A DNA stretch of 64,000 nt from Dryocosmus kuriphilus (taxonomy: Eukaryota; Arthropoda; Insecta; Hymenoptera; Cynipidae), in contig CM076190.1 of assembly GCA_038277395.1 (NCBI GenBank), positions 231,852,082 to 231,916,081 of the forward strand. The letters run 5' to 3'. The notes under the pieces are model-generated. The model was not told the origin of the DNA. It did not search any database and worked only from the letters and a program-made list of their open reading frames with translations. Made by a program: the position numbers and the translations under genes. Positions 51,656-62,982 of this stretch are shown here, piece by piece. Every line of letters begins with the position of its first letter. Positions within the stretch are counted from its first letter, which is position 1.

Positions 51656-51657
51656 TA

Positions 51658-52399
51658 TCTATCTTTGTTGGTGGACTGTCTAAAACCAGTATCGGCTGCT
51701 CGTTGTTAACCAACTGTCAGTTCGTTCTCGCGGGTGGTTTCGGTGTCGGAAATTGTGCTCGATGTCGCTTTCGGTGTCGTTCCTCATGCGCCTCTTCGGT
51801 GATACAACCCCCGCTCCAACCCCATGTTGTTAATCGCGGTTCTTATCGTGATGGTAGTAAAATTAATTGATTATTCTACCGCTTAACTTCGGATGTTGAC
51901 TGGACGGTAAGTCTGCTTTATTTGCGTGTTGAACACAAATTTCTTTGCTCGGAGTTCGGATATGGCTGCGGCGAAACCCCGTAGGGTCCATTCATATTTA
52001 TTTGTCGTGTTTTTTTTCCAAAACTTCGTTACAGCACGTATCAGCTATCTCACGCAGATATTATTGTTGTCGTCAATGAGAGTATAAATAAGTACACATC
52101 AATGTGTTAAGGAGTCAACTTCACGAAGAATAGGAAAACATCAGTGATTTAATGCATATATATCTTCCTTCTTGTTTATAATATTTTTATTGCATGTTGT
52201 ATATGCACATCAAAGCAACTAAAGACAAACTTTCACTAGGAAAAATTACTATATTGGATTGTGAACTCAATCTAAAGAATCTTCTCATCGGAAATGGTCA
52301 ATATTAAATGCAACCAAAAAAAAAAACGCATTGATATGTAAGTTCTTATACTCTCATGAACGACACAATAATATTTGTGTGACTTAGTCCATATGTGCT
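51658..52399. other. Rest of the TIR element interior
   Basis: GC-rich to about 51850, AT-rich after. A TATAAATA motif lies at about 52083. No gene recognised. Confidence 0.4.
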
Positions 52400-52770
52400 T
52401 ATACGAAGAAAAGTTTCATATCATCGCATGCTTAGTATCGGTTATATCTCGTTTCGAGCATGTCATATAAAATTTTTAAATTGTTATTCGACTCGCTGAC
52501 CCATAGCAAGGTCCTTATTTAATCAAAATTTTTTCAATTATTGTTTTCTTAACAATGCTTATATATTCGATCAATGATGTTCGTAATTATTTTATTATTA
52601 ATATATTATTTTTAAAATTTTTTGTTTGTGAATGTGCTCAACTGTTCCTTTAAATTAAAATTCTAGCCTGAAGAGGTTAGCAAATCGCTAGCCAACAAAA
52701 GTTGCTGCGTCAAAATTCATCTGCATTAAAATTCTATTTATCCCCTATGATCCATAATAACTACATCAAA

Positions 52771-53640
52771 GAAAAAACTGTTATGGTTGAGATCTATCCT
52801 ACAGAAAATATATTCTTTTAAAATGATCAAAAACATCAAACACGTCAGAATTATTTAAAAATTAAACACATCAAAAAGCTCCGAAAGTAAAAAGCGTCAA
52901 AAACCTCAAAAGCTTTAGAAATCTCAAGACCCACAAAACTTTAAAAACATAAAAACATACGACACTAAGTAAAAAGTTGTGGAGTAACAGACAACTCTCC
53001 AATTAAACGTGGACCAACCAAACTCAACACGTGAAAAGGTCACTAGCAATATCCAAACAGGAAAAACAAAAAGAGAGGAGGGAAAAGGAAGGCAATCAAC
53101 AAGATCCGCTTCCTTCTCTTCGTTTCCCTCGTATTCGTATATTTCTACTTTGCTAAAAACGCAACCGAAGACCAATTACAAAGCATGCCAATGATTCGGT
53201 GCTTAGCAAAACTTTACCAAGGCAGCACACTATTCCCTCACTTTCTTTTATTTTCCTTGTTTGAATTTTGCTAGAAGCCGTTCCAGTGTTTAGTTTCATT
53301 GGACCAAATTTGATCGAGAGTAGTTAAGTTAGGAGAGTTCTGGGCCACTCGGCAAGCTTCGCGCTGTCACCGACAGATGGCACCACTAATCCCTAAGTGG
53401 CATGTGTCCATGCTAAGTTATCGAGAGTCGGCCTTACTTCGATCGATAAGGTAGGGTTCCACCACAAAAAACTTCTTGTTACCGCCGATAGATGGCGCGA
53501 GTTTCCATTATCGACAGTTGATATTACCCTGTATCGGGAAAGTAGGAATATTGAGGCAGGCATTTACCATATATAGCACCACCACAAGCGTCACGTGAAC
53601 GCCGCATTCCTTATTACTATTAAATTTATGTATTGGAATT
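52771..53640. other. Noncoding spacer with two GATGGCGC-type motifs
   Basis: A/C-rich short repeats of CATCAAAAA-type (52825-52960), then sequence with ACCGACAGATGGCACCAC (53369) and ACCGCCGATAGATGGCGCGA (53481), each next to a short inverted repeat (CGATCGATAAGG, TATCGACAGTTG). No gene seen. Confidence 0.45.
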
Positions 53641-53945
53641 TACTTCTCGAAAATTCTCTCTCTTTCTCTCTATCTCTCCCACTCTCCACCGGCTTTTATA
53701 CTAAAATATAGGAGCATAAATTCAATGGGCGATGGCATCATCATGCAGTTTCGAATGTATTTTTTCCCTCTCTCTCTCTCTAACACTAAGCCCATTGTTT
53801 TGAAGTTATTGACCCTAGAAGTTTATAGGCGCGAGAATTCCATATTTATGAATCACTCATCTCCATTTATTTCGACAGGCACGCGCTAACCTATGCGGTG
53901 ACGTCATCATGCATGTTTGAACGTGCCCCCCCCCCCCCCCCCTCT
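53641..53945. repeat. Degenerate duplicated unit with CT-runs and a 17-C tract
   Basis: GCGATGGCATCATCATGCAG...(CT)n-TAACACTAAGCCCATT (53727-53795) is repeated as GCGGTGACGTCATCATGCAT...C17-TCTCTAACACTGACCTCATT (53894-53965). A CRE-like TGACGTCA is at 53899-53906 and poly-C at 53926-53942. Confidence 0.6.
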
Positions 53946-54039
53946 CTAACACTGACCTCATTATTTTAGTGGCATTAAGGGTGTGAGAAGGGACTGTGGG
54001 GCAAAGGGGGAGCCTCGATATTGCACAATAAGGCTAGAT

Positions 54040-54375
54040 TACACAATACAAGCTCGACAAGTTTCATCACGTTACGCAAGATGATGCAATAATTTAAAAT
54101 CTCAAAATAATCAGATATTGAAAAGCAACCATTTTTCTGTGTTCAGCTTAAGAGATGCAATCACTTTTCCCTCTCGCAAAATTCCGTACGACTAACAATT
54201 CTTGAATGAAAACTCAAAATCCAAAATCGAAAATCTCAAAGAAGTTTCTCGAACGTTATATTACACAAGATTTCATCACATTGTGCAAGATGATGCAATA
54301 CATATAGAATTTTCTCGAAAGTTCTATGACGCAAGATTGCATCACATTGCGTAAAATGATGCAACGAGTTCTCGA
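54040..54375. repeat. Cluster of TTGCATCA/TGATGCAA motifs
   Basis: Three units: TTTCATCACGTTACGCAAGA-TGATGCAAT (54062), TTTCATCACATTGTGCAAGA-TGATGCAAT (54271) and TTGCATCACATTGCGTAAAA-TGATGCAAC (54337). Unequal spacing (about 209 and 66 bp). Confidence 0.6.
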
Positions 54376-55130
54376 AGCATCTGGTGGAGGATCCTTCCTT
54401 CATTATTGTCATTGTTATATTATTACAAGTCTTTGATCTCTTACATTTTAATAATAAGCAAAGTGAGTTCGGCTAAAGAAATAAAGACGAGTATTACTCA
54501 TAATGTTTAAAACATCACATTTAATTTAACTTATTAAAAGAACTATACATTATAGAGTAATAGAAAGACATTGCATACATAGAACCATGCTGGGTCTGTT
54601 TTATCAGTTTTGATAAATTAACGAGATAAGATAGACAACCACCTATATTAAATTATTTAAATTTTTTGTAGGAAATAATAAAAAAACTTTTAAGCTGTTA
54701 AAAATCAGCTAATAAAAATATTATTTAATAACGCTAGCCTCTCTTATTTCATTAAAGATTGAGATTAATTAAAGACATTATTTCTTGTTTCAATTAGCCG
54801 CAGTCAATCAACCAAATAAATCCGCTGCATAAATTTTATAATCCACTGTAAGGAGCTTTGAAGTAATCTTTAACACTACAGAGTAATATGCTAAAAAAGT
54901 CCAATTCCTTTAACTAAAACCTTGCAATACTCGAAAACCGTAAAAGATATGACAGAAATGTATTTAGTAAAAGGGATGGCTTTCAGACTGATCTAAAAGA
55001 TACACCAGAAAAAAATTCCAAAATTAGCGAACATGTCGAAAACTGTAGGAGATAGGTACAAACGGACAAAACTTTAATTCCTACAAGGCAGTTTTTCAAA
55101 CAGGACTAAATGATACACTAAAGAAATTTT
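54376..55130. other. Noncoding AT-rich spacer
   Basis: No gene or clear repeat recognised. Confidence 0.4.
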
Positions 55131-55134
55131 CAAA

Positions 55135-56300
55135 GTAAGGAGGGTTGCTGAGCTGCAGGCAATAATCAGTAATTTACGAATGAGGCGTTGTTGGTTAGTG
55201 TTTGAAATCAATCAAGTAAGGCGGGTTGCCGAGCTGCAGGATAAATGTTCGTAAAACGTCAGTTTGATGGAAAGGTTCTGTTTCACGTTAAATATCTGTA
55301 CTTCACTCTGTGTGTGTTTCTGTAGCCAATTTAACGAGCTTCTTTTAAAAGCAAAAGTGTGACTGTGTCTTATTCATATCACTCGGGGAAAAAAGTAGGA
55401 GAAATGACTGAGAGATTCTTACTAATAAAGTCGGCTAATTTCACCAAACCTAAAATGAGATAACAGCACTAATAGTAGTTTTATTTGACATCAGGGGACG
55501 CATTCAGAACTCGAAAACGCTGCGCAGGAAGTTTCTATAGAGAATCTTTCCAGAAGCGTCCAGGTAGATTGTATCCGCGATTCCCGATTTCTCGACAGGT
55601 TTCAACACGCATACGCATAGTTCAACGAGTCCTTGAAGCGTCATTGCTAGGAGTTTCTGTAGGAATTTTGCGAAGGTAAAAATACTCATTTACCGATGGT
55701 TCGTATCCGTACTAAGTGTGTGTCTGTAAAATTAAGCAGAGCGATGGTGGTTCGTGCCCGTGCTAAAATGAAATTCAGTCAATAATGAATTACGGTGAGT
55801 CGTCGAGCTCCAGGCCTTAAGGGCGGCGTTATGTTTCAAGCTAAATGATTGTAAAACCACAATTCGGCAGCAGGGTTTTGTTCTAGGCTGTGTGTCCTTA
55901 AAATTAGTCAGTAATCGACAGAATATGGTGGTTTGTGTCCATGCTAAAACGAAATTCAGTCACTTGTCAATTACGGCGAGTTGCTGAGAAATGGGTTTCT
56001 GTAGCAAAGTTTTGTACCAAGCTAAATCTTTTTAAAACCAGAGTGCGGGCGAAGGGTTCTGTTTCAGTCTAAGCGTCTGCAAAACAAATCAGTAATCGAA
56101 AGTCGATGATGGTTCGCGTCAGTGCTGAATGTCTGTAAAATTAATTAGTAACCAGCAGGCGATGGTGGTTCATTCCCGCGATAAATGTCTGTAAAAACAG
56201 TCATTTACAAACAGGTGATGATGATCGTTTGTGTCTGTGCTAAAATCTTGTTCAGTCAGTAACTAAGTACGGTGGGTTGCTGACACTGGATGTCTGTGAC
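55135..56300 (+). repeat. Degenerate satellite-like array, unit roughly 180 bp
   Basis: Recurring blocks in fixed order: GGCGAGTTGCTGAGCTGCAGG, GCTAAATG-CTGTAAAAC, GGCAGGGTTCTGTTTCA, AATTAGTCAGTAATCGACAG, GATGGTGGTTCGTGCCCGTG and GCTAAAATGAAATTCAGTCA. At least five partial units. All frames have stops. Confidence 0.65.
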
Positions 56301-57569
56301 GACTTGGGGTACTTATGATGTACATAGAACCTTCTATAACTTTAAGATAAAGAGGGAGATATATTTATAAACAAACATAATACATACAATAGTTTTGGAT
56401 GTATACAAATATATTGCTTTGACACGTTTTTAGAAAATTCTATAGGTAGCCACCCAAAATAGTATAATAATAACAATCCCAAGTCATACAAAACACTGCA
56501 ATATCAGAATGCATTTTACTGAAGATTTTGTGATACGTAGCACCACTTTAAGTCAGTGCGTTTTTATCTCCTAATGTTAAATACGTTATATAGTATCAGC
56601 ATTCTTGAAGCTTGAGATAAAAGGTGACATGCAATTTATTAACAGGTTTCACACTCGTTCTTCTTTAAACGCATCCATCTCTCTCTCCCTCTATCTTACT
56701 CTTAGGCATGGCTGTTTAACTATCGCGATTTGAAGATTTAGTATAAGATAAAAAAAGGGAAGTCTCTCTGTTCTTCTCAGGCTGCAGTTATGTCGTCTAA
56801 AAAAATATTTTACTTAGTTGCGGAAAAATATGAAGTTCAAAATCAAAGTAAGACTTATGTTTTCCAAACTTTTTCAAAATATTGCATCATATCCCCAAAA
56901 TGCTATAACGTCATTTGACAGATCATTAATGTTATATGTAAAAAATAAATTCTCAATTTTACAGAAATTTTGCCGACCTTATTAATAAGAATTTTTTATT
57001 CAATTCTAATATTTATTTTTTTCCTTGAGTAATATGAATAAAACATAGACAATATTCAATTTTCTCGCTTGGATTTTCAACACATCGATAGGTTGAATTT
57101 CACGCGCTGAGCATGAATGGACTTTGAAATGCGTGTTGAAACTTGTCGACGCGTGTCGAAGCTTGTCGGGAACACGGGAATAACTGTTACACACATAATG
57201 CCTCACCTATTGTGTTCTTATGAGAGTGAGAGGGAGAAAAGAGAGAGAGAGAGAGACATATACTTAACAATAATAAAGGATGGATTTTGTTCTGCACATC
57301 ACTGCTAGAATTTCTAGATGTACTTGGAAGATATTCAATCCATTTAGCTGAAAACTTGCAATAATATCATGATTAGTAAAGTATTGATGACATTAAAGTG
57401 AACCATTTTCAATGAAAAAGTATTTTTTTTTATGTCAGCATTAATATCTAGCTAAAGTAAATCAAGGTCGAGGGATAAAAGGCAGACGAGGTGAATAATG
57501 AATAGATTTGCACTATTGATTCCTATGATAATTAGCAAAATGGTTGATTTCTTGCATGTAAGTATAAAG
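56301..57569. other. Noncoding, with short satellites
   Basis: CT-rich (56675-56700) and GA-rich (57225-57260) microsatellites, and a palindromic-looking CTTGTCGACGCGTGTCGAAG stretch near 57142. No gene recognised. Confidence 0.45.
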
Positions 57570-58002
57570 ATTTTTTGCGGTGATATTAAAACAGAAATTA
57601 ACCTCAATTAACTATTAAAATATATGAGGAAGAGAAGGTTGTGATTTTGGGGAGTATTGTTTTGTAGTTGAAACCGGTAGATACCGAAAAATGTTGGATT
57701 CAATTATTGCACACTCTAAATCATATGTTCAAGATTTAAAAGATGAGCTGATCATCTCTTGCTCTAACTGAAATTAATTCAGGTGAGCGGAGTGAAGAAG
57801 AAATACGCATATATATTGAAGTAGATTTATTTCATTTATTGCAATATAGTAGATATAAAGAACTACACATAACATTTTATATGTGATTCTTATGTTACAA
57901 GTACAGGAAATGTTCAATCCAATAATTGCAATGTTAACTCGACAATTAGAAATATTGAACCAGCAGTTTTTAAAGGTTTTACGCCAATTAGTAAGAATAT
58001 TA

Positions 58003-58308
58003 TCATTCAATAATGCCAGGCTTTCTTCGTTCATTGATGGTTGCAATTATTTTAAGCGACTTGCTTCTGTCCTTTTGGGATTGTAAAAGTGAGCACAAAT
58101 GATCTATCAATTTATTAGGATCCCCCCAGAAATGTGAAAATTTTGCTTCTGTAAATTTAGAGGGAGAGCCATTTTCAGCAGCATCTTCATAATCATCAAC
58201 ATCTTCATTATTGTTACCATCATCATCAGCATCATTATTGACTGTCATGGATAGTGAATTATCATATTGATCAAATTCCTCTTTTTTAACTTCATCTTGT
58301 GACTCCAA
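58003..58308 (-). pseudogene. Acidic protein relic (unrecognised)
   Basis: About 100 residues on the minus strand: an Asp/Glu/Asn-rich stretch (D-A-D-D-D-G-N-N-N-E-D) then a more ordered segment (F-S-H-F-W-G-D-P-N-K-L-I-D-H-L). The first codon is not ATG, so it is partial. The biased composition suggests real former coding sequence, perhaps of a transposon-encoded accessory protein. Confidence 0.35.
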
Positions 58309-58699
58309 TTACCCCCATTCGTTGTGCATGAGCACAAAATATTCTCGAAGCTTCGAGAAACCCAGAGTGGTAAGTTATATACAAGTTCTATTCTGTAGAA
58401 GTCTGCTCAAATGATGAAAGTGAAATTTAGATGATAATAATTTTTTTGCTTTTTTACCTATTCGCATCATCTATCAGTGAAAATAAAACTAATGATTAGA
58501 CATTTGAAAAAATGTTTATACTTTTAAAGCTTAACCTAACGAATGATTAACTAGTGCTTGACATATATATCTCAAGCGTTTGTCACATATGCATTAGAAT
58601 ATAAAATGGTGGTTGCATATTGCAACATAATCCAGTACCCTAGTCTGACATGTAGGGAAATTCTGAACAAGGCGGAAAGCGCATACGTTGAATCAATGT

Positions 58700-58870
58700 T
58701 AAACAAATGTTGAAGTGACGTCAAACCAAAGTTGAATAGACCTTAAGCCAACGTTAATTCAACGCTGATTCAATGATGGTTCAACGTTGGCTCAACGGAG
58801 TTTCAACGTTGGTTCAACGTTGGTGCAACGTTGGTTCAGCATTGCACAGAGTTGATTCAATATTGCACAA
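58700..58870. repeat. Minisatellite of GTTGGTTCAAC units
   Basis: About ten degenerate 11-12 nt units, for example GGTTCAACGTTGGTGCAACG. The central AACGTT is palindromic, so the array can fold. Confidence 0.8.
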
Positions 58871-59334
58871 AAATTGATTAAATATCTGATTTGTCAAGCC
58901 TAACCACTTTATATATATACTTTATTGCCACGTTTCTCGATAACACTTTTCCACAAGTTATACGTCTGGATGCTTCACTTTGAAAAGTTCCTGTTCATAG
59001 AATCCGCCAGCGAAAGTTTGCTCTTGATAGTCCTTGTACTTGTACGCCGTTGGATGGTTGGGTATAACTTGAGTCACAGTAAACATCTCTCTTGTCCAGG
59101 TTGGAGCTGTATCCTTTAATTTACTTTCATAAGAATTTACGTCTAGAGTTTATTACACAACGCCATATTCATAGAAAAATGTCGATTGCGCAGGCGAAAG
59201 GTTATTGTCACATGAAACATAACCTCTAATCTTGAAACGAAAACGTGGTCCCCATATTTTATGACGTAGATGGCGCCAGTATAGCTCTAAGTGTTCTGCA
59301 ACTCAGTCGGCAAGACGGGAGAGTTGTCATACCA

Positions 59335-59740
59335 TTTTTACTCTTCCAACGTTCCCTGAAATTTCAAAATTACAATTTGTGCAATCAAATTATATTATTC
59401 TCTCTGTTCCAACTCTAAAAATATTCCATAAAATTTAAAAATCACAATTTGTGCAATCGAATCGCACCATTTTCCCTGTTCCAAAACTGAAAAAGTTCCC
59501 TGAAATTTCAAAATTACAATTTGTTCCACCAAATCATACCATTTATCCTGTTCCAACTCTAAAAACGTTTCTCAAAAATTAATTTTCCCCCTTTCCGGCA
59601 TTTAGCCTGTTTCAACTCTAAAAACGTTTCCCATAAATTTATTTTCCCACTTTCCAGCTAATAAAACTGAGAACAATATTTTCCTCCTCTGCAGCTGATG
59701 AAACTGAGGACAATATTTTTCCCCCTTCCAGCTGACAAAA
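59335..59740. repeat. Two tandem repeats, units about 75 bp and about 50 bp
   Basis: Unit 1: TGTTCCAACTCTAAAAACGT, TTTCAAAATTACAATTTGTG, ATCAAATCATACCATT, three copies to 59590. Unit 2 (59640-59740): CTTTCCAGCTGATAAAACTG and GAGGACAATATTTTTCCC, three copies. Confidence 0.7.
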
Positions 59741-60020
59741 CTGAGGTCATGTTCTGATTCTAATATTTGCTTCTTCACTTGTGACTTCAATTCAGGTTTA
59801 ACCTTCTGAATAATGCCTACAAGTTTCTTTAATGGAGATGGATGTAGTTCGATTTCTTCTTGAATATCTTCGTCCTCACTAGGTTTCAAATTTTTCTAAT
59901 TTTGATGAATTGCATCATTAGTCTTTTTATTCTGTTTGTTGCTGTTTTGAATTGTTCTTATAGCTTCAGACACCTTTGCAATTTTTCGATAACCGCTCTC
60001 AACATCATCGTCATCATATT
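59690..60020 (-). pseudogene. Charged protein relic, faint BESS-like segment
   Basis: The minus strand encodes E-S-G-Y-R-K-I-A-K-V-S-E-A-I-R (about 60000), a stop, then K-P-S-E-D-E-D-I-Q-E-E and P-L-K-K-L-V-G-I-I-Q-K-V-K-P. The hydrophobic spacing is vaguely like the BESS motif of insect MADF-BESS proteins; this is a weak guess. It fades into the tandem repeat at 59640-59740. Confidence 0.3.
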
Positions 60021-60171
60021 ATGATTCTTTGCTGTGCTATAGTATTTTGCATGCCTTTGTAAATTATCGAGCCTCGAATAAACTTTTGATCAATTTGGAC
60101 ATGTGGAACTCATTTTGTCACTGCCACAACATGAATGACTGTTCGTTCGCCAGTGCTGAGTTTGTATCCTG

Positions 60172-60235
60172 CGGAGGAGGAGGAGGAGGAGAAGGAGGAG
60201 GAGGAGGAGGAGGAGAAAGAAGTGTGAGGAGGATG
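60172..60235. repeat. (GGA)n microsatellite
   Basis: Nearly pure GGA repeats interrupted by GAA; translated in the plus frame as poly-Gly. Confidence 0.95.
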
Positions 60236-60622
60236 AGGATATAAAAGTTACATCTAATCTTGAAACAAAAGACAAGATCATCGTATTTTATTATGCAGAT
60301 AGTGCTAGTATAGCTGTAAGAAATCTGTAACAGTTTTCAGTATCTACTTGTTTCACCTACAAAATAATCTTCCACAAAATCACCACCTCCTCTTCGTCAC
60401 ATATTTTAATAGTTAATTGAGGTTAATTTCAGTTTTAATGCCACTGAAACTGTTTAGTGAAAAAGAGTGTGAAAATTCACATTTTTCCGTAAAATAAATT
60501 ACAAGAATTGCCAACAAAACCATATACTTTGAAAGTGAGTGTAGGTTTTATTAATTGATACGAAAGCATAATTAGTTTCCTTGAAAAATCTCGTTAATAA
60601 AAAATCCCAATGCTTCTTACAG

Positions 60623-60703
60623 GATCAGTTGACCGGCAGCTTTACGGACCCAGAGGAGAAGAACTAGATTATTTTGTAACCTCAGATGGATTTGTAATCT
60701 CAC
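60623..60703 (+). CDS. Duplicate of micro-exon gene exon 5
   Basis: Identical in sequence and splice sites to 47979-48059. No signal-peptide exon or 30-nt micro-exon was found between the two copies, so it is either an alternative 3' end of the same gene, an orphan, or an assembly duplicate. Confidence 0.5.
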
Positions 60704-60830
60704 GTAATTAAAAAAATAATTAAAATACAACTTAAATAGGCAGAGTAGAGAATTCTGCGTACAAAACTTGTGTTTGTTATAATGATTTTGCTATTTAAAT
60801 GCATTCCTTATAATTTTTTCATAATTCTAG

Positions 60831-60958
60831 AAAAGTCGTTATACAAAGTCAGTATAGAAATAAATAATGTCAAAAAACTGGAGGAAATGAAACAAAAGAT
60901 AGAAAAACTGCAGATCAATAATTTATTTGTTCATTTAAATAAATTGTGTCCTAAATAG
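60831..60958 (+). CDS. Duplicate of terminal exon 6, alternative ending
   Basis: Same acceptor and helix as 48185-48315, but with one extra A (AATAAATTG), so the frame ends N-K-L-C-P-K at TAG 60956-60958 instead of N-N-C-V-L-N-S. Confidence 0.5.
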
Positions 60959-62982
60959 TTGAATTAATTAAGACTAACAAATATTTATTTAACTAATCAA
61001 AATCAGTTGAATCGTCCCGATGATCCTATTCCTGATTTATTTACAGGCTAGAGGGTCCTGGTCAGAGGGAAATTATAATTGCTTGAAATTGAATAATCTG
61101 AAATTTCTCCTACACAAAAATATTACAATACTTAGATACAACATTTTTTATAATTATACGTTCCTTGTTCAATTTGAATGAGATATTTTCAATGGATCGG
61201 AAAGGGTAAAACAATATCTTATGTTGATTAATTTGGATGCAGCAACATTTCGTTGGCTAGGAATTTTCCAACCTCTTTAGGCTAGAATTTTAATTTAAAA
61301 AAAAACATTAAGCACAGTTAAAAAAAAAAAAAGCATTAAGTAAATAACAAAATCATCACGAACCACGTTTTTATTCGAAGATATAAGCATTGGTAAAGAA
61401 CAAATAGGTAGCTAAAAATTTAGACTAAATAAAGACTTTGATAAGAGTCAGTGAGTCGAATAAAACATTTTAAAAATTTTAGATAACATGCGCACAAGGA
61501 GCTACAAGCGATACTGAGCGCGCGATGATATCGATCTCTTTCTCGCATATGCAATTTAACGGGGATTACATTTTTATCATGGTCGTATTGACTGCGGTTA
61601 ATTACGGCCTGGCCTCTGGTGATCCAGGATGAAACCCAGTTACAAGATGGTTACCACTTACCTGCCTGCTTTTTCGCGAGGCGATGATCGGAATAAACAG
61701 AGTTCGTGGGTCACACTCCTTTGACTCACGAAGTTCGTTTATTTTATTTCTTGGCGCCAAATAGGGACTACCCTATTCGAACTCCGTCGGCCTTCCCGTC
61801 AGGGCAGACAGGTACGCTAGCTCACTTATTACGAGACAGAAGGAGGAGGTGAGGTCGCGTGAGTGAGAGAATTCAGCTGCTAATAAGCACTTGTCCCCGA
61901 ATATCGTTTTTCAATAGAATGAAGCCTTTATTCAAGATATAACTAATGATGAATTCAGTCTAAACATTAAAACATTTTTCGCGTTGTATGAACAAATTAT
62001 AATTTCAAATAACCCACCCCGCACTTTACCGGACCTTCCCCAACAATGTGAGAGCGCCTATTAAATTTTCGACACCCGCAGGTTAGCTGTTACATTTTAT
62101 TCTCACACCCACAGAAAGGACAGACCGGCTTGCCAGAAGGACCCACTATAGACAATATGGCCACCCGAGACGGCAACACGTTATCCGACGTCTTTTATCT
62201 TGTGCACGCCCTTCGGCTCTCGTGAAAGGCGCCCGCCTCCAGTAGTCTAAAGTCGGGCTGTGAGCCGGGCGTTTCCTAACCACCGGGTGTCGCAGGGGTC
62301 TCGACCGGATTTCACTACACTGTTTCACGCACACGCGGTCGCCAGTGTCTAACCGCGTGGGCGTCTGTTCTCGGGGCAGAGAGCACTCGCTGTACTGCTA
62401 GTGGAATGATCACCTACCCTAAAGCCACTGCTCCAAGTCTTCCGCTTCCTCTCGATCTATCCTTCTGGCCTCCTCGCAAGGGTTTCAACTTTCAATTCTC
62501 TTTAGCGGACTGGGTTTCGATTCGAAATCTTTCTCGTACCACATCACCGCCGAGCCAAGAACAAGGGTGAAGCGCCTCTCGTCTGCTTGAGCTTCCTTCC
62601 CTCACTTTCCAGCTTGTTCGCCGCCATCCCGAGTTACGGTTACTGATCGGCTCATTAGGACTGGACCGGCTTCGTCGGCTGTAACCGCCAATGTGTGTTT
62701 CAACGACGTCACAGCCCGCCTATCAGGTTTGTCTCCGTGCCTTCAAGTACTTCCATTGGTGGTGCGACCCTCATTCCCCTGTCTATCCTTGCCCGGATAG
62801 GGTTGGCTCGGTCGGGCTCAGCTGTCGTCTTAGTAATGTCACTCGCCGCTGTTAGTAGCGCCACGGCGTCGAGTTGGCGAAGTAATTTCGCTAGTTGCCG
62901 CGGCGACTGGACGGTGATGCCTTCCTTGACCATCGTGGAACTGCTGCGCCTTGTCGCCGGCGTTTGGTCCTCAAGTCTTGTA

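Larger units (their letters stand above)
48543..52770. mobile_element. Unclassified 4.2-kb element with about 330-bp terminal inverted repeats
   Basis: The left arm (48543-48905; GCAGCAACATTTCGTTGGCT and GTGAGTCGAATAACATTTTA) is matched in inverse by 52400-52770 (AGCCAACAAAAGTTGCTGCG and TTGTTATTCGACTCGCTGAC). Arms are roughly 70% identical by eye, so the element is old. The interior is GC-rich and contains no recognised transposase other than the later mariner 2 insertion. Confidence 0.6.
57570..60449 (-). mobile_element. Possible 2.9-kb TIR element with acidic ORF relics
   Basis: The left end (57570-57680: ATTAAAACAGAAATTAACCT...AACTATTAAAATAT) is the inverse of 60340-60449 (ATATTTTAATAGTTAATTGA...GGTTAATTTCAG). 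Between them lie two minus-strand acidic coding relics, two satellites and a GGA microsatellite. The right end coincides with the start of duplication copy 2. Superfamily not recognised. Confidence 0.45.

Noticed and set aside
57498..57557. Possible second signal-peptide exon (M-N-R-F-A-L-L-I-P-M-I-I-S) ending at a GTAAGT donor, as a first exon for the duplicated exons 5-6
   Set aside because: The exon would end in phase 0, while the exon at 60623 needs phase 1. It also has a Lys in the hydrophobic stretch and no clear promoter.
60029..60244. Glycine-rich protein gene
   Set aside because: The Gly run is the GGA microsatellite; the rest of the frame has no features.
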